Positions 34,351 through 45,714 of a stretch of 64,000 nucleotides of DNA are shown here, piece by piece. Position 1 is the stretch's first letter. Each line of letters begins with the position of its first letter. The notes beneath the pieces are model-generated. The model did no database searches. It was given only the letters and a program-made list of their open reading frames with translations, and was not told the origin of the DNA. This DNA is from an uncultured Serinicoccus sp. (GTDB lineage: Bacteria; Actinomycetota; Actinomycetes; Actinomycetales; Dermatophilaceae): NCBI RefSeq assembly GCF_947487915.1, contig NZ_CANKYH010000003.1, forward strand, positions 186,001 through 250,000, read 5' to 3'. Made by a program: the position numbers and the translations under genes.

Positions 34351-35670
34351 CTAGAAGAGCAGCAGCCCCACCGGGATCGCCAGGACCAGGCTGAGCACCA
34401 CCCGCTCGAACCAGATCACCAGCAGCCGGGGGATCGACACCGGGATCTGCGTGCCGACCAGCGAGGGCACCATCGCGGAGAAGAAGATGACCTGGCTGAC
34501 GCAGACGACGCCGACGACATACTTCACCGACATCGCCGACTCGGCGACCAACGCGGCGGGCAGGAACATCTCGGAGACGCCCAGCGCAGCGGCCTTGGCG
34601 ACGAGGAGCGGCTCGGGGATCTGCAGCGCCCAGGTGATCGGGTAGAAGAGGTAGCCGAGCCAGTCGAACAGCGGGGTGTACTCCGCGAGCACCAGCCCCA
34701 GCAGCCCGATCGACAGGATGCTCGGCAGGATCGCCATCGCCATCTTGACCCCGTCGACGAAGGTCGAGCCGACCACCCGGCCGATGCCTGGGTCCGCGGC
34801 GACGGTATGCCGTGCCTCGTGCCACGCAGCAGCCACCCGGCTGCCCTCGACGTCGCGCTCGGGGCGCGCGTCGACGCCGGGCGCCGTCTCGTCGGGCATC
34901 CGGCCCAGGGGCGGGATGCGGACCGTGACGGCCGTCACCACGAAGGTGATGAGCAGGGTGGACCAGAAGTAGAGGGACCAGTGCTGCATGAGGTCCAGGG
35001 CGTTCGCCACGACGATCATGAAGGTGGCCGACACGGTCGAGAAGCCGGTCGCGATGACCATCGCCTCGCGGCGCGAGTACTTCCCCTCCAGGTAGACCCG
35101 GTTGGTGATGAGCAGGGCCAGGGAGTAGGACCCGACGAAGCTGGCGACCGCGTCGATGGCCGATCGGCCCGGTGTGCGGAAGACGGGGCGCATGACCGGG
35201 CGGGCCAGCACCCCGATGAACTCCATCAGCCCGTAGCCGGTGAGCAGCGCCAGGAAGATCGCGCCGATCGGCACCAGCAGCCCCACCGGGACGACCAGCG
35301 AGTCCAGCAGGAACGGGCCCATGCCGTCGGCGAAGAGCCAGGCCGGACCGATGCCGAGGACGAGCATGACGCCGACGACCAGCCCGACGACGCGGGCCAG
35401 GGAGAAGACGAGGTCGGTCGTGCTGCGCCGCCAGCTGCCGGTGACCCAGGGCTGCACGGCGCCGGCGAGGATGAGCGCGAGGGCGTACCACGGCAGGACG
35501 GCCGGGACCGCCTCGCGCAGCCAGGACACCACGTGGTCCAGCGGGATGGTGCTGCGGCCACCGAGGGTGACCGGCACGAAGAACATGAGGACGCCCACGG
35601 CGGAGTAGACGAAGAACTTCCACATCGGTGCCCGCTCGGGCGCGACTCCGCCCCTTGTCTCGGCGCTCAT
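34351..35670 (-). CDS. YjiH-family membrane transporter, candidate histidine/urocanate permease
   Basis: A 439-aa polytopic protein with about ten helices and nucleoside-recognition (gate) domains: SAVGVLMFFVPVTLGGRSTI, SFVGSYSLALLITNRVYLEG, ILPSILSIGLLGLVLAEYTP, LPAALVAESAMSVKYVVGV. The family is poorly characterised, but its genes recur in hut clusters. It starts 1 bp after the hutU stop, so it is transcribed with hutH-hutU, and uptake of histidine or urocanate is the natural inference. A hydrophilic loop near residues 245-285 separates the two halves. Confidence 0.82.
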   Translation of the reverse strand: MSAETRGGVAPERAPMWKFFVYSAVGVLMFFVPVTLGGRSTIPLDHVVSWLREAVPAVLPWYALALILAGAVQPWVTGSWRRSTTDLVFSLARVVGLVVGVMLVLGIGPAWLFADGMGPFLLDSLVVPVGLLVPIGAIFLALLTGYGLMEFIGVLARPVMRPVFRTPGRSAIDAVASFVGSYSLALLITNRVYLEGKYSRREAMVIATGFSTVSATFMIVVANALDLMQHWSLYFWSTLLITFVVTAVTVRIPPLGRMPDETAPGVDARPERDVEGSRVAAAWHEARHTVAADPGIGRVVGSTFVDGVKMAMAILPSILSIGLLGLVLAEYTPLFDWLGYLFYPITWALQIPEPLLVAKAAALGVSEMFLPAALVAESAMSVKYVVGVVCVSQVIFFSAMVPSLVGTQIPVSIPRLLVIWFERVVLSLVLAIPVGLLLF

Positions 35671-35671
35671 C

Positions 35672-37330
35672 TCACTCCCCTTCCCGCATGGGCACCCGCA
35701 CGCCGCGCTCGGCGGCGACCTCGTCGGCGCGGTCGTAGCCGGCGTCCACGTGCCGGATCACGCCCATGCCGGGGTCGTTGGTGAGGACCCGCTCGAGCTT
35801 GTGCCGGGCCAGGTCGGTGCCGTCGGCCACGCTGACCTGCCCGGCGTGCAGCGAGCGTCCGATCCCGACGCCGCCGCCGTGGTGGAGGGACACCCAGGAC
35901 GCCCCGGAGGCGGTGTTGACCATCGCGTTGAGCAGCGGCCAGTCGGCGATCGCGTCGGAGCCGTCGGCCATCGCCTCGGTCTCCCGGTAGGGGCTGGCCA
36001 CCGACCCGCAGTCCAGGTGGTCCCGGCCGATGACCAGCGGGGCGCTGACCTCGCCGGAAGCCACCATCTCGTTGAACCTCAGCCCGGCCTTGTCCCGCTC
36101 GCCGTAGCCCAGCCAGCAGATCCGCGCCGGCAGCCCCTCGAAGGAGACCCGGTCCTGGGCCCCGCGGATCCACTTCTGCAGGTGGTCGTTCTCGGGGAAG
36201 AGGTCCATCACCGCACGGTCGGTCGCAGCGATGTCCTTCGGGTCGCCGGACAGCGCCGCCCACCGGAACGGGCCCTTGCCCTCGCAGAACAGCGGCCGGA
36301 TGTAGGCCGGGACGAACCCGGGGAACGCGAACGCCCGGTCGTAGCCGCCCTGGCGGGCCTCGTCGCGGATGGAGTTGCCGTAGTCGAAGACCTCGGCGCC
36401 GGCGTCCAGGAAGCCGACCATCGCCTCCACGTGCCGGGCCATCGACTCCTGCGCCCGGTCGGTGAACTCCTCGGGCTTCTTCTCGGCGTAGTCGTGCCAG
36501 TCGGCGAGGTCGATGCCCGTCGGCAGGTAGGACAGCGGGTCATGGGCGGAGGTCTGGTCGGTGACGACGTCGATGTCGACGCCCCGGCGCAGCAGCTCGG
36601 GGAACACCTCCGCGGCGTTGCCGACCACCCCCACGGACACGGCTTCACGTGCGCTCCTGGCCGCCGTCACCCGTTCCACGGCGGCGTCCAGGGAGTCGGC
36701 GACCTCGTCGAGGTAGCGGCTCTTGACCCGGCGCCGCAGCCGCGCCTCGTCGACGTCCACGACGAGGCATACCCCGCCGTTGAGGGTGACCGCGAGCGGC
36801 TGCGCACCGCCCATCCCCCCGCAGCCGCCGGTGAGCGTGAGGGTGCCGGCCAGCGTCCCGGCGAACTTCTTGGCGGCGACCGCGGCGAAGGTCTCGTAGG
36901 TGCCCTGGAGGATGCCCTGGGTGCCGATGTAGATCCACGACCCGGCGGTCATCTGGCCGTACATCGTCAGTCCGAGCTGCTCGAGCCGGCGGAACTCGGG
37001 CCAGGTCGCCCAGTCGCCGACGAGGTTGGAGTTGGCGATGAGCACCCGCGGCGCCCACTCGTGGGTCTGCATCACTCCGACCGGGCGGCCGGACTGGACC
37101 AGCATGGTCTCGTCCTCGCGCAGGTCGGTGAGGGTGCGGACCATGGCGTCGAAGCTGCGCCAGTCGCGGGCGGCGCGGCCGGTGCCGCCGTAGACGACGA
37201 GGTCGTCCGGGCGCTCGGCGACCTCGGGGTCCAGGTTGTTCATGAGCATCCGCAGCGGGGCCTCGGTGGCCCAGGAACGTGCGGTGAGGTGGGTGCCGCG
37301 GGGTGCGCGGACGGGGCGGGCGCCTTCCAT
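35672..37330 (-). CDS. hutU: Urocanate hydratase
   Basis: A 552-aa enzyme of full family length. [20 protein letters not shown] is the NAD-binding core, and [32 protein letters not shown] and [16 protein letters not shown] (with the active-site Cys) are diagnostic. It converts urocanate to imidazolonepropionate using tightly bound NAD+. The start follows AAGGAG. It is 30 bp downstream of hutH and immediately upstream of the YjiH-type transporter. Confidence 0.97.
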   Translation of the reverse strand: MEGARPVRAPRGTHLTARSWATEAPLRMLMNNLDPEVAERPDDLVVYGGTGRAARDWRSFDAMVRTLTDLREDETMLVQSGRPVGVMQTHEWAPRVLIANSNLVGDWATWPEFRRLEQLGLTMYGQMTAGSWIYIGTQGILQGTYETFAAVAAKKFAGTLAGTLTLTGGCGGMGGAQPLAVTLNGGVCLVVDVDEARLRRRVKSRYLDEVADSLDAAVERVTAARSAREAVSVGVVGNAAEVFPELLRRGVDIDVVTDQTSAHDPLSYLPTGIDLADWHDYAEKKPEEFTDRAQESMARHVEAMVGFLDAGAEVFDYGNSIRDEARQGGYDRAFAFPGFVPAYIRPLFCEGKGPFRWAALSGDPKDIAATDRAVMDLFPENDHLQKWIRGAQDRVSFEGLPARICWLGYGERDKAGLRFNEMVASGEVSAPLVIGRDHLDCGSVASPYRETEAMADGSDAIADWPLLNAMVNTASGASWVSLHHGGGVGIGRSLHAGQVSVADGTDLARHKLERVLTNDPGMGVIRHVDAGYDRADEVAAERGVRVPMREGE

Positions 37331-37360
37331 GGTGGTCTCCTTCGACGTGTCGGTGTGCGG

Positions 37361-38968
37361 TCAGCTGAGCAGCCCGGTGACCCGCTCGGCGGCGGCGCGG
37401 ACGCGGCCGTCGAGCACGAGGTCGACGACGGTCTCGATCTCCGGGCTGAGCTGGCGGTCGGGGCCGGGGCCCTCGACCCCAGATCCGCGGAGCAGCGCCA
37501 CGACGGCGGCGGTGGCGGGGGCGGGCGCGAGCGGGGCGCGCAGGTCGAGGGCGCGGGCGGCGGTGAGCACCTCGATCGCCACGACCCGGGCGAGGGCGTC
37601 GACGGCGCGGCGCAGCTTGCGGGCGGCCCCCCAGCCCATGCTCACGTGGTCCTCCTGCATGGCCGAGGAGGGTATGGAGTCCACGCTCGCCGGGGCGGCG
37701 AGCCGCTTCAGCTCGGCGACGAGGGCGGCCTGGGTGTACTGCGCGATCATCAGCCCGCTGTCGGTGCCGGGGTCGTCGGCGAGGAAGGGCGGGAGTCCGT
37801 GGCTGCGGGCCACGTCGAGGAAGCGGTCGGTGCGCCGCTCGCTGATCCCGGCGACGTCCGCGGCCACGATCGCGAGGAAGTCCAGCACGTGCGCGACGGG
37901 GGCGCCGTGGAAGTTGCCGTTGGACTCCACCCGCCCGTCGAGGGTCACGACCGGGTTGTCGACGGCGGCGGCGAGCTCGTGGTCGGCGACGGTGCGGGCA
38001 TACCCGCAGGTGTCGCGGGCCGAGCCGTGCACCTGCGGCGAGCAGCGCAGGGAGTAGGCGTCCTGGACGCGGGTGCACGCCTCCGTGCGGTGGGACTCCC
38101 GGATCGCGCTGCCGCTCAGCAGGGCGCGCAGGTTCTCGGCGGAGCGGGCCTGGCCGGGGTGCGGGCGCAGGGCCTGCAGGTCGGCGGCGAAGACGTCGTC
38201 GGTCCCGAGCTGGCCCTCGACGCTCATGGCGGCGGCGACGTCCGCGGTGGTGAGCAGGGTGCCGAGGTCGTGGAGGGCGAGGACGAGCATCCCCAGCATG
38301 CCGTCGGTGCCGTTGATGAGGGCCAGCCCCTCCTTCTCGGCCAGCTCGACGGGCGCGATGCCCGCGCGGGCCAGGGCCTCCCCGGCCGGGAGCAGCTCAT
38401 GGGGCGTCTGCGTCCAGGTGGCGTGGTCGGCGCCCGCGGCCGGGCCGACCCGCACCATGCCCTCGCCCAAGACGGCGAGCGCGCAGTGGGCCAGCGGGGC
38501 GAGGTCGCCCGAGCACCCGAGCGAACCGTGCTCGCGCACGACCGGGGTGATGCCGGCGTTCAGGAGCGCGGCATACGCCTGGGCGGTCTCGAGCCGGACG
38601 CCGGTCCGGCCGGTGGCCAGCGTCGAGAGCCGGAGCAGCATGAGGGCCCGGGTCACCTCGCGCTCCACCTCCGGGCCCGAGCCCGCGGCGTGGCTGCGGA
38701 CCAGGCTGCGTTGGAGCTGCGCGCGCTTCTGCGGCGGGATGCTCGTCGTGGCGAGCGCGCCGAAGCCCGTCGAGATGCCGTAGTGCGGCCGGCTGTCGCC
38801 GGCCAGCTCCTCGATGATGCGGCGGGTGGCGGTGATGCCCTCGGCGGCCTCGTCGGACAGCGTGACGCGGGCACCGTGCCGGGCGACGGCCACGACCTCG
38901 GTGAGCGACAACGGGCCGACGCCGACGACCACCTCGGTCGGGCTGTCAGGTTCGGGACAACGGCTCAT
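37361..38968 (-). CDS. hutH: Histidine ammonia-lyase
   Basis: A 535-aa MIO-dependent lyase. GISTGFGALATTSIP, the MIO region HGSLGCSGDLAPLAHCAL and NGTDGMLGMLVLAL are present, with QDAYSLRCSPQVHG in the C-terminal half. It deaminates histidine to urocanate. The MIO-forming triad reads Cys152-Ser153-Gly154 instead of the textbook Ala-Ser-Gly. Start chosen at MSRCPEP; an ATG 9 bp upstream is equally possible and neither has a clear ribosome site. It heads hutH-hutU-yjiH, separate from the hutF/hutI block. Confidence 0.95.
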   Translation of the reverse strand: MSRCPEPDSPTEVVVGVGPLSLTEVVAVARHGARVTLSDEAAEGITATRRIIEELAGDSRPHYGISTGFGALATTSIPPQKRAQLQRSLVRSHAAGSGPEVEREVTRALMLLRLSTLATGRTGVRLETAQAYAALLNAGITPVVREHGSLGCSGDLAPLAHCALAVLGEGMVRVGPAAGADHATWTQTPHELLPAGEALARAGIAPVELAEKEGLALINGTDGMLGMLVLALHDLGTLLTTADVAAAMSVEGQLGTDDVFAADLQALRPHPGQARSAENLRALLSGSAIRESHRTEACTRVQDAYSLRCSPQVHGSARDTCGYARTVADHELAAAVDNPVVTLDGRVESNGNFHGAPVAHVLDFLAIVAADVAGISERRTDRFLDVARSHGLPPFLADDPGTDSGLMIAQYTQAALVAELKRLAAPASVDSIPSSAMQEDHVSMGWGAARKLRRAVDALARVVAIEVLTAARALDLRAPLAPAPATAAVVALLRGSGVEGPGPDRQLSPEIETVVDLVLDGRVRAAAERVTGLLS

Positions 38969-39079
38969 GCAGACCATTAAGCCGCTGCCGGGCCGCCGCG
39001 TCACCAGGCTCGGGCGTCTCGGTGTCTCAGATCCCGGACTGCTCGCCTCCCGGGCCACGCCGGCCCACCCCCGAGGGAA

Positions 39080-39147
39080 CCTGAGCAGAGAAGAATGCCC
39101 GACGCAGGTGTCATCACCCCTGCCTGGGGGGCCTTTCTCTGCTCAGG
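39080..39147 (-). terminator. Compound inverted repeat between the amidotransferase and hutH
   Basis: CCTGAGCAGAGAA (39080-39092) pairs perfectly with 39135-39147, and inside it GCAGG (39104-39108) pairs with CCTGC (39119-39123), giving a stem-within-stem. It lies 25 bp after the amidotransferase stop and about 110 bp upstream of hutH on the minus strand. It could be a terminator or a structured hutH leader. I do not recognise a known riboswitch. Confidence 0.55.
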
Positions 39148-39171
39148 CTGGCCAGGAGGGGGCTGTTCGGC

Positions 39172-39903
39172 TCAGGCGGGGCGCCCGAAGCGCTGCACGA
39201 AGGCGGGCAGCAGGCCGCGGACGGGCCCCAGCTCCACCGACCTCGCCTGCGCCACGATGGGCTCGACCTCCTCCGGCTCGCAGTAGCCGTGCCCCGCGTA
39301 GATGTGCAGCCGGCGCTCCAGCGACTCCGCATCCAGCTCGGGGTGGAACTGCGTGGCGTAGACGTGCCGCCCGATCCGGAACATCTGCGTCGGGCAGCCC
39401 GCCGAGGACGCGAGCAGCACCGCCCCCGGCGGCAGCACCGCGCAGGCCTCCTTGTGGCCGACGATCGCGTGGAACGGGTCCGGCAAACCCGCGAGCAGGG
39501 GGTCGGCCCGGCCCTCCTCGGTGAGCGAGATCTCCACGGCAGCAGGCGCTTCGCCGTACCTGCGGTCGACGGTCCCCCCGCAGGCCAGCCCCAGCAGGCC
39601 GATCCCGTAGCACGCCCCGAGGAACGGCACGTCCGCCTCGACCACCCGGCGGACCAGCGCCGCGAGGTCCCGCTCGACCCGCCGCTGCACCTCGCCCTTG
39701 TGCTCGTCCGAGGCGTTGAACGGGCTGCCGCCCAGGACGATCCCGCTGTAGGCCGCGAGGTCGACCGCCGGCAGCGGCGCCGCCTCGACCCGCACCCGGT
39801 GCAGCTCGGCCTCCGCCAGACCGGCGTAGCGCAGGAAGCCCGCGTACTCGTCGTCCGCGGCGTCGTCCTCGGCGCGCGTGCCGAGCAGCAGGAAGGGCCT
39901 CAC
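39172..39903 (-). CDS. Class I glutamine amidotransferase (GMP-synthase-like GATase domain protein)
   Basis: A 243-aa stand-alone triad amidotransferase: nucleophile Cys in FLGACYGIGLLG, His in ATQFHPELD with the following Glu. VRPFLLLGTRAEDDAADDEY is the N-terminal strand. The family includes gamma-glutamyl-polyamine hydrolases and uncharacterised GuaA-like proteins; the acceptor is unknown. The start GTG at 39903 is 8 nt after a minus-strand TAGGCT box that overlaps the -10 of the divergent ASCH gene. Polyamine or histidine links are speculative. Confidence 0.85.
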   Translation of the reverse strand: MRPFLLLGTRAEDDAADDEYAGFLRYAGLAEAELHRVRVEAAPLPAVDLAAYSGIVLGGSPFNASDEHKGEVQRRVERDLAALVRRVVEADVPFLGACYGIGLLGLACGGTVDRRYGEAPAAVEISLTEEGRADPLLAGLPDPFHAIVGHKEACAVLPPGAVLLASSAGCPTQMFRIGRHVYATQFHPELDAESLERRLHIYAGHGYCEPEEVEPIVAQARSVELGPVRGLLPAFVQRFGRPA

Positions 39904-39911
39904 ACCCGCAG

Positions 39912-39928
39912 AGCCTAGGGTGGGTGGT
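39912..39928. promoter_or_regulatory. Overlapping divergent leaderless promoters (GATase / ASCH)
   Basis: AGCCTAGGGT contains a plus-strand TAGGGT (39916-39921), 7 nt before the GTG at 39929, and a minus-strand TAGGCT (39917-39912), 8 nt before the GTG at 39903. The two -10 boxes share the central TA, so polymerase can occupy only one direction at a time. Confidence 0.5.
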
Positions 39929-40564
39929 GTGGACGAGCCGACACCGACCGACCAGGAGCAGAGCCGGCGTGACCGCGCCATCGCGGCGTTCTGGGCCGAC
40001 GCCCGGATCCGCGGCAAGCTCAACCGCATCGAGGTGTATGCCGGGGGGCAGGTGAGCGACACCCTCCCGCCGCCGGCGTGGAGCTTCGGCGACGAGGACG
40101 ACCCGGCCACCGCGGACCGGCTGCTCGACCTCGTCCTCGACGGCCGCAAGACCGCGACCGCGAGCGCCTACCGCGACTACGAGGAGGAGGCGCGGCAGCG
40201 GGGGGCCGGGCCCGCCGGCGACGCGCCCGGCGACACCCTCACCCGCGCCGAGGTCGGCCTCGACCTGGCGCTGCCCGAGCCGGGCCTGCTGTCGATCATC
40301 CTCGACGGGTCCGGACAGCCGCGGGCCCTGGTGCGGATCACCGACGTGCAGGTGTGCCGCTTCGCCGACGTCACCGAGGAGCACGCCCGCCTGGAGGGCG
40401 AGGGCGACCAGAGCCTCGAGGAGTGGCGGGCCGTCCACCGGGACGCCTTCGCCGCCACCGCGCCCCACGGTGAGCCGGTCGACGACGACACCCTCGTGGT
40501 CCTCGAGCGGTTCGAGGTGCTGGTGCCGGCCTCCGCCCGGAGGGCCGCGCGACGGCATACCTGA
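39929..40564 (+). CDS. ASCH-domain protein
   Basis: A 211-aa protein: a basic helical N-terminus (QEQSRRDRAIAAFWADARIR), then the ASCH beta-barrel with LDLVLDGRKTATASAYRDYE, GLLSIILDGSGQPRALVRIT and FADVTEEHARLEGEGDQSLE. ASCH domains resemble PUA folds and bind RNA or modified nucleosides; a few are N4-acetylcytidine amidohydrolases or RNases. Function is unassigned here. The GTG start has both a weak AGGGTGG and a TAGGGT box at 7 nt, consistent with leaderless initiation. Confidence 0.85.
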   Translation: MDEPTPTDQEQSRRDRAIAAFWADARIRGKLNRIEVYAGGQVSDTLPPPAWSFGDEDDPATADRLLDLVLDGRKTATASAYRDYEEEARQRGAGPAGDAPGDTLTRAEVGLDLALPEPGLLSIILDGSGQPRALVRITDVQVCRFADVTEEHARLEGEGDQSLEEWRAVHRDAFAATAPHGEPVDDDTLVVLERFEVLVPASARRAARRHT

Positions 40565-40627
40565 GGGACCGCCGCCTGCGACCGCCACCTGCTCCGGCCC
40601 GCCGGGCGGGACCGGGCCCGAGCGGAC

Positions 40628-41647
40628 TCAGACGCGCACGAGCATCTTGCCGGTGTTGTCCCCGCGCAGGAGGCCCAGGAAGGCGTCGACCGCGTGCTCG
40701 ATGCCCTCGACGACGGTCTCGCGCGACTGCAGCTGTCCGGAGGACAGCCACCCGGCGGCGCGCCCGGCGAACTCGCCCGCCAGGTCCTGGTGGTCCGAGA
40801 CGAGGAAGCCGGTCATCGTGCCGCGCACCTGGATGAGCCGCGCGAGGTTGCGCGGGCCCGGGGCGGGCTCGGTGTCGTTGTAGCCGGAGATGGCGCCGCA
40901 GATGGCGATCCGCCCGCCCTGGCGCAGCGCCCCGACCGCGGCCTCCAGGTGGTCGCCGCCGACGTTGTCGAAGTAGACGTCGATCCCGTCCGGCGCGTGC
41001 TCGGCGAGCTGGGCGGCCACGTCGCCGTCCTTGTAGTTGAAGGCGGCGTCGAAGCCGAGGTCGTCGACGAGGTGGTCGACCTTCTCCTGGGAGCCGGCGC
41101 TGCCGATGACCCTGGACGCGCCGAGGGCCTTGGCCACCTGCCCGGCCACGCTGCCCACGGCACCGGCCGCCCCGGAGACGAAGACGACGTCGCCCTCGCG
41201 CAGCTGCGCCACCCGGACCAACCCGGCGTAGGCGGTGAGCCCGGTCATGCCGAGCACCCCCAGGTAGGCCGAGGCGGGCGCCGCGTCGGTGTCGACGACC
41301 CGCGCCGAGCCCGCGTCCACCACCGCCTCCTCGCGCCAGCCGAGCTGGTGCAGGACGTGGTCCCCCACGGCATACCCCTCGGCGCGGGACTCCCGGACGA
41401 CGCCGACGGCGGCGCCCTCCATCGCCCGGTCCAGCTGGAAGGGCGGGACGTAGGAGCGGGTGTCGTTCATCCGGCCGCGCATGTAGGGGTCGACCGAGAC
41501 CAGCTCGTTGCGCACCCGGATCTGCCCGTCGCCGAGCTCGGGCAGCTCGCTGGTGGCGAGCTCGAAGTCGGACGGCTCGGGCCAGCCGTGCGGACGGGCG
41601 ACGAGGCGGACCTCGCGGGCGGGGGCGGACTGGTCGGCAGTGGTCAC
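40628..41647 (-). CDS. NADP-dependent MDR oxidoreductase (CurA/leukotriene-B4-dehydrogenase-like)
   Basis: A 339-aa zinc-free medium-chain dehydrogenase. VSVDPYMRGRMNDTRSYVPP is the signature of the prostaglandin reductase/CurA branch, and VFVSGAAGAVGSVAGQVAKA is the NADP-binding motif, followed by VYFDNVGGDHLEAAV. These enzymes reduce alpha,beta-unsaturated aldehydes and ketones, giving protection from reactive carbonyls. The GTG start follows GGAGG. It is transcribed divergently from glgP with 106 bp between them. Confidence 0.92.
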   Translation of the reverse strand: MTTADQSAPAREVRLVARPHGWPEPSDFELATSELPELGDGQIRVRNELVSVDPYMRGRMNDTRSYVPPFQLDRAMEGAAVGVVRESRAEGYAVGDHVLHQLGWREEAVVDAGSARVVDTDAAPASAYLGVLGMTGLTAYAGLVRVAQLREGDVVFVSGAAGAVGSVAGQVAKALGASRVIGSAGSQEKVDHLVDDLGFDAAFNYKDGDVAAQLAEHAPDGIDVYFDNVGGDHLEAAVGALRQGGRIAICGAISGYNDTEPAPGPRNLARLIQVRGTMTGFLVSDHQDLAGEFAGRAAGWLSSGQLQSRETVVEGIEHAVDAFLGLLRGDNTGKMLVRV

Positions 41648-41739
41648 GGGTGGGTACCTCCGGTGTCGGGTGCAATCCTCCTGGCTCTCGCTGCCAACAC
41701 GCGCTTGACGCGAGGTATGCCCCGGAACCCCCGAGGCCC

Positions 41740-41753
41740 TACCCTTACGACTC
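41740..41753 (+). promoter_or_regulatory. Possible leaderless promoter -10 of glgP
   Basis: TACCCT (41740-41745) precedes the GTG start at 41754 by 8 nt. No ribosome site is visible. TTGACG at 41705-41710 is too far away (29 bp) to be its -35. Confidence 0.4.
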
Positions 41754-44303
<2,550 letters not shown>

Positions 44304-44325
44304 GATCGCCCCCCGCACCGGACGC

Positions 44326-45660
44326 GTGCTGCAGACCGCAGCCGTCGTCGTGACGGCGTCCGCGGCGCTGGTCGTCGGCGCGTGCAGCGACGTGGAAGGT
44401 GCGCCGCAGGCCTCCTCCGCGCAGCCGAGCAGCACCTCGACGGAGGAGTCCGACGGGCCGACGGCGGGGACGGCTGCACCGGGTGAGGAGGCGAGCTCTG
44501 GGCGGACGTCGACGGGGCAGGGTGAGGGAACGGCGCAGACCTCCTCCGAGGAACCGGTGGCGGCGCCGACCCCGACCGGCCCCGAGCCCGGCTCGTGCGC
44601 GGCCCTGGCGGCCGAGCTGAGCCCGGCCGCGCAGGTGGGGCAGCTCTTCATGCTGGGCGTCAGCACCGAGTCGGGGGTGACGCCGCCGGTCGCGGATGCC
44701 CTGGCCACCACGCAGACCGGCCATGCGCTGCTCCTGGGTGACACGCAGGCCGGGGTCGACGGGGTGCGCGCCCTCACCGACGCCCTGCGCGCCACCGGCG
44801 ACCAGCCCGACGGGGTGGGCCTGCTCGTCGCGGCCGACCAGGAGGGGGGCCAGGTGCAGCGGCTGCGCGGCCCGGGTTTCGACCGTATGCCGTCAGCCGT
44901 GCAGCAGGCGCAGCTGCCGGTCGACGAGCTCGCCCGTCGGGCCGAGGCCTGGGGCGGGCAGCTGCGGGCCGCTGGAGTCGACCTCGACCTCGCGCCGGTC
45001 GCGGGCGTGGTCCCGCCGGAGTTCCAGGGCCGCAACGAGCCGGTCGGGCTGTTGGGCCGGCAGTACGGCCCGGATACCGAGACCGTCGTCCCCCCGGCGT
45101 CGGCGTTCGTCGCGGGGATGGAGCGGGCCGGGGTCGGCACGAGCGTCAAGCACTTCCCGGGACTGGGGCGGGTCGAGGGCAACACCGACCTCGCGGACGG
45201 GGTCGTCGACGTCGACACGACCCGCGACGACCCGGCGCTGGCCGCCTTCGGGGAGGTCGTCGACGCCGGCGCCTCGTCGGTCATGGTCGCCACCGCGGTC
45301 TACGACCGGATCGACCCGGGCGTGCCCGCAGCCTTCTCCCCCGTGGTCGTCGAGGAGATGCTGCGCGGCGACCTGGGCTACGACGGGGTGGTGATCTCGG
45401 ACGACCTGGGGGTCGCGGCCCAGGTGCAGTCGGTCCCGCCCGGCGAGCGCGCCACCCGCTTCCTGCAGGCCGGCGGTGACGTCGTCATCAACGGCGACCC
45501 CGCGATCCATACCGCCATGGTCGAGGCCACCCTCGCCCTGGTCGAGCAGGACCCCGAGGTCGCCGACGCGGTCGAGACCAAGGCGGCACGGGTGCTGGCC
45601 CTCAAGGCCGGCCTGGGCGAGGGCGCCGGTCTCGCCGACTGCACACCGGACGCGCGGTAG
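44326..45660 (+). CDS. Glycoside hydrolase family 3 lipoprotein (NagZ-like beta-N-acetylhexosaminidase)
   Basis: A 444-aa secreted enzyme. A hydrophobic start (LQTAAVVVTASAALVVGAC) ends in a lipobox-like VGAC, then a Ser/Thr/Glu/Gly-rich linker of about 75 residues, then the GH3 barrel: LLVAADQEGGQVQRL, SVKHFPGLGRVEGNTDLADG and the nucleophile Asp region GVVISDDLGVAAQV. It is a predicted cell-wall muropeptide or aminosugar hydrolase. The GTG chosen gives no basic residues before the hydrophobic segment; an IAPRTGR lead upstream would supply them but has no standard start codon. Confidence 0.85.
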   Translation: MLQTAAVVVTASAALVVGACSDVEGAPQASSAQPSSTSTEESDGPTAGTAAPGEEASSGRTSTGQGEGTAQTSSEEPVAAPTPTGPEPGSCAALAAELSPAAQVGQLFMLGVSTESGVTPPVADALATTQTGHALLLGDTQAGVDGVRALTDALRATGDQPDGVGLLVAADQEGGQVQRLRGPGFDRMPSAVQQAQLPVDELARRAEAWGGQLRAAGVDLDLAPVAGVVPPEFQGRNEPVGLLGRQYGPDTETVVPPASAFVAGMERAGVGTSVKHFPGLGRVEGNTDLADGVVDVDTTRDDPALAAFGEVVDAGASSVMVATAVYDRIDPGVPAAFSPVVVEEMLRGDLGYDGVVISDDLGVAAQVQSVPPGERATRFLQAGGDVVINGDPAIHTAMVEATLALVEQDPEVADAVETKAARVLALKAGLGEGAGLADCTPDAR

Positions 45661-45701
45661 GCGCACACCGGGTGCAGGGCGGGGGTGTCCGGAAGCGGGC
45701 A

Positions 45702-45714
45702 TAGGGTCGAGAGC
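45702..45714 (+). promoter_or_regulatory. Leaderless promoter -10 of the third iclR gene
   Basis: TAGGGT (45702-45707) lies exactly 7 nt before ATG 45715. This supports the ATG over an in-frame ATG 30 bp upstream. Confidence 0.5.

Noticed and set aside
28659..38980. Plus-strand open frames of over 1000 codons opposite the hut genes
   Set aside because: They are antisense to hutI, hutF, hutU and hutH, which have complete catalytic motifs; no start signals or domains are present in the shadows.
40598..40610. Terminator CCCGC-CGG-GCGGG between the ASCH and MDR genes
   Set aside because: A 5-bp stem with a 3-nt loop is expected by chance at this G+C content.
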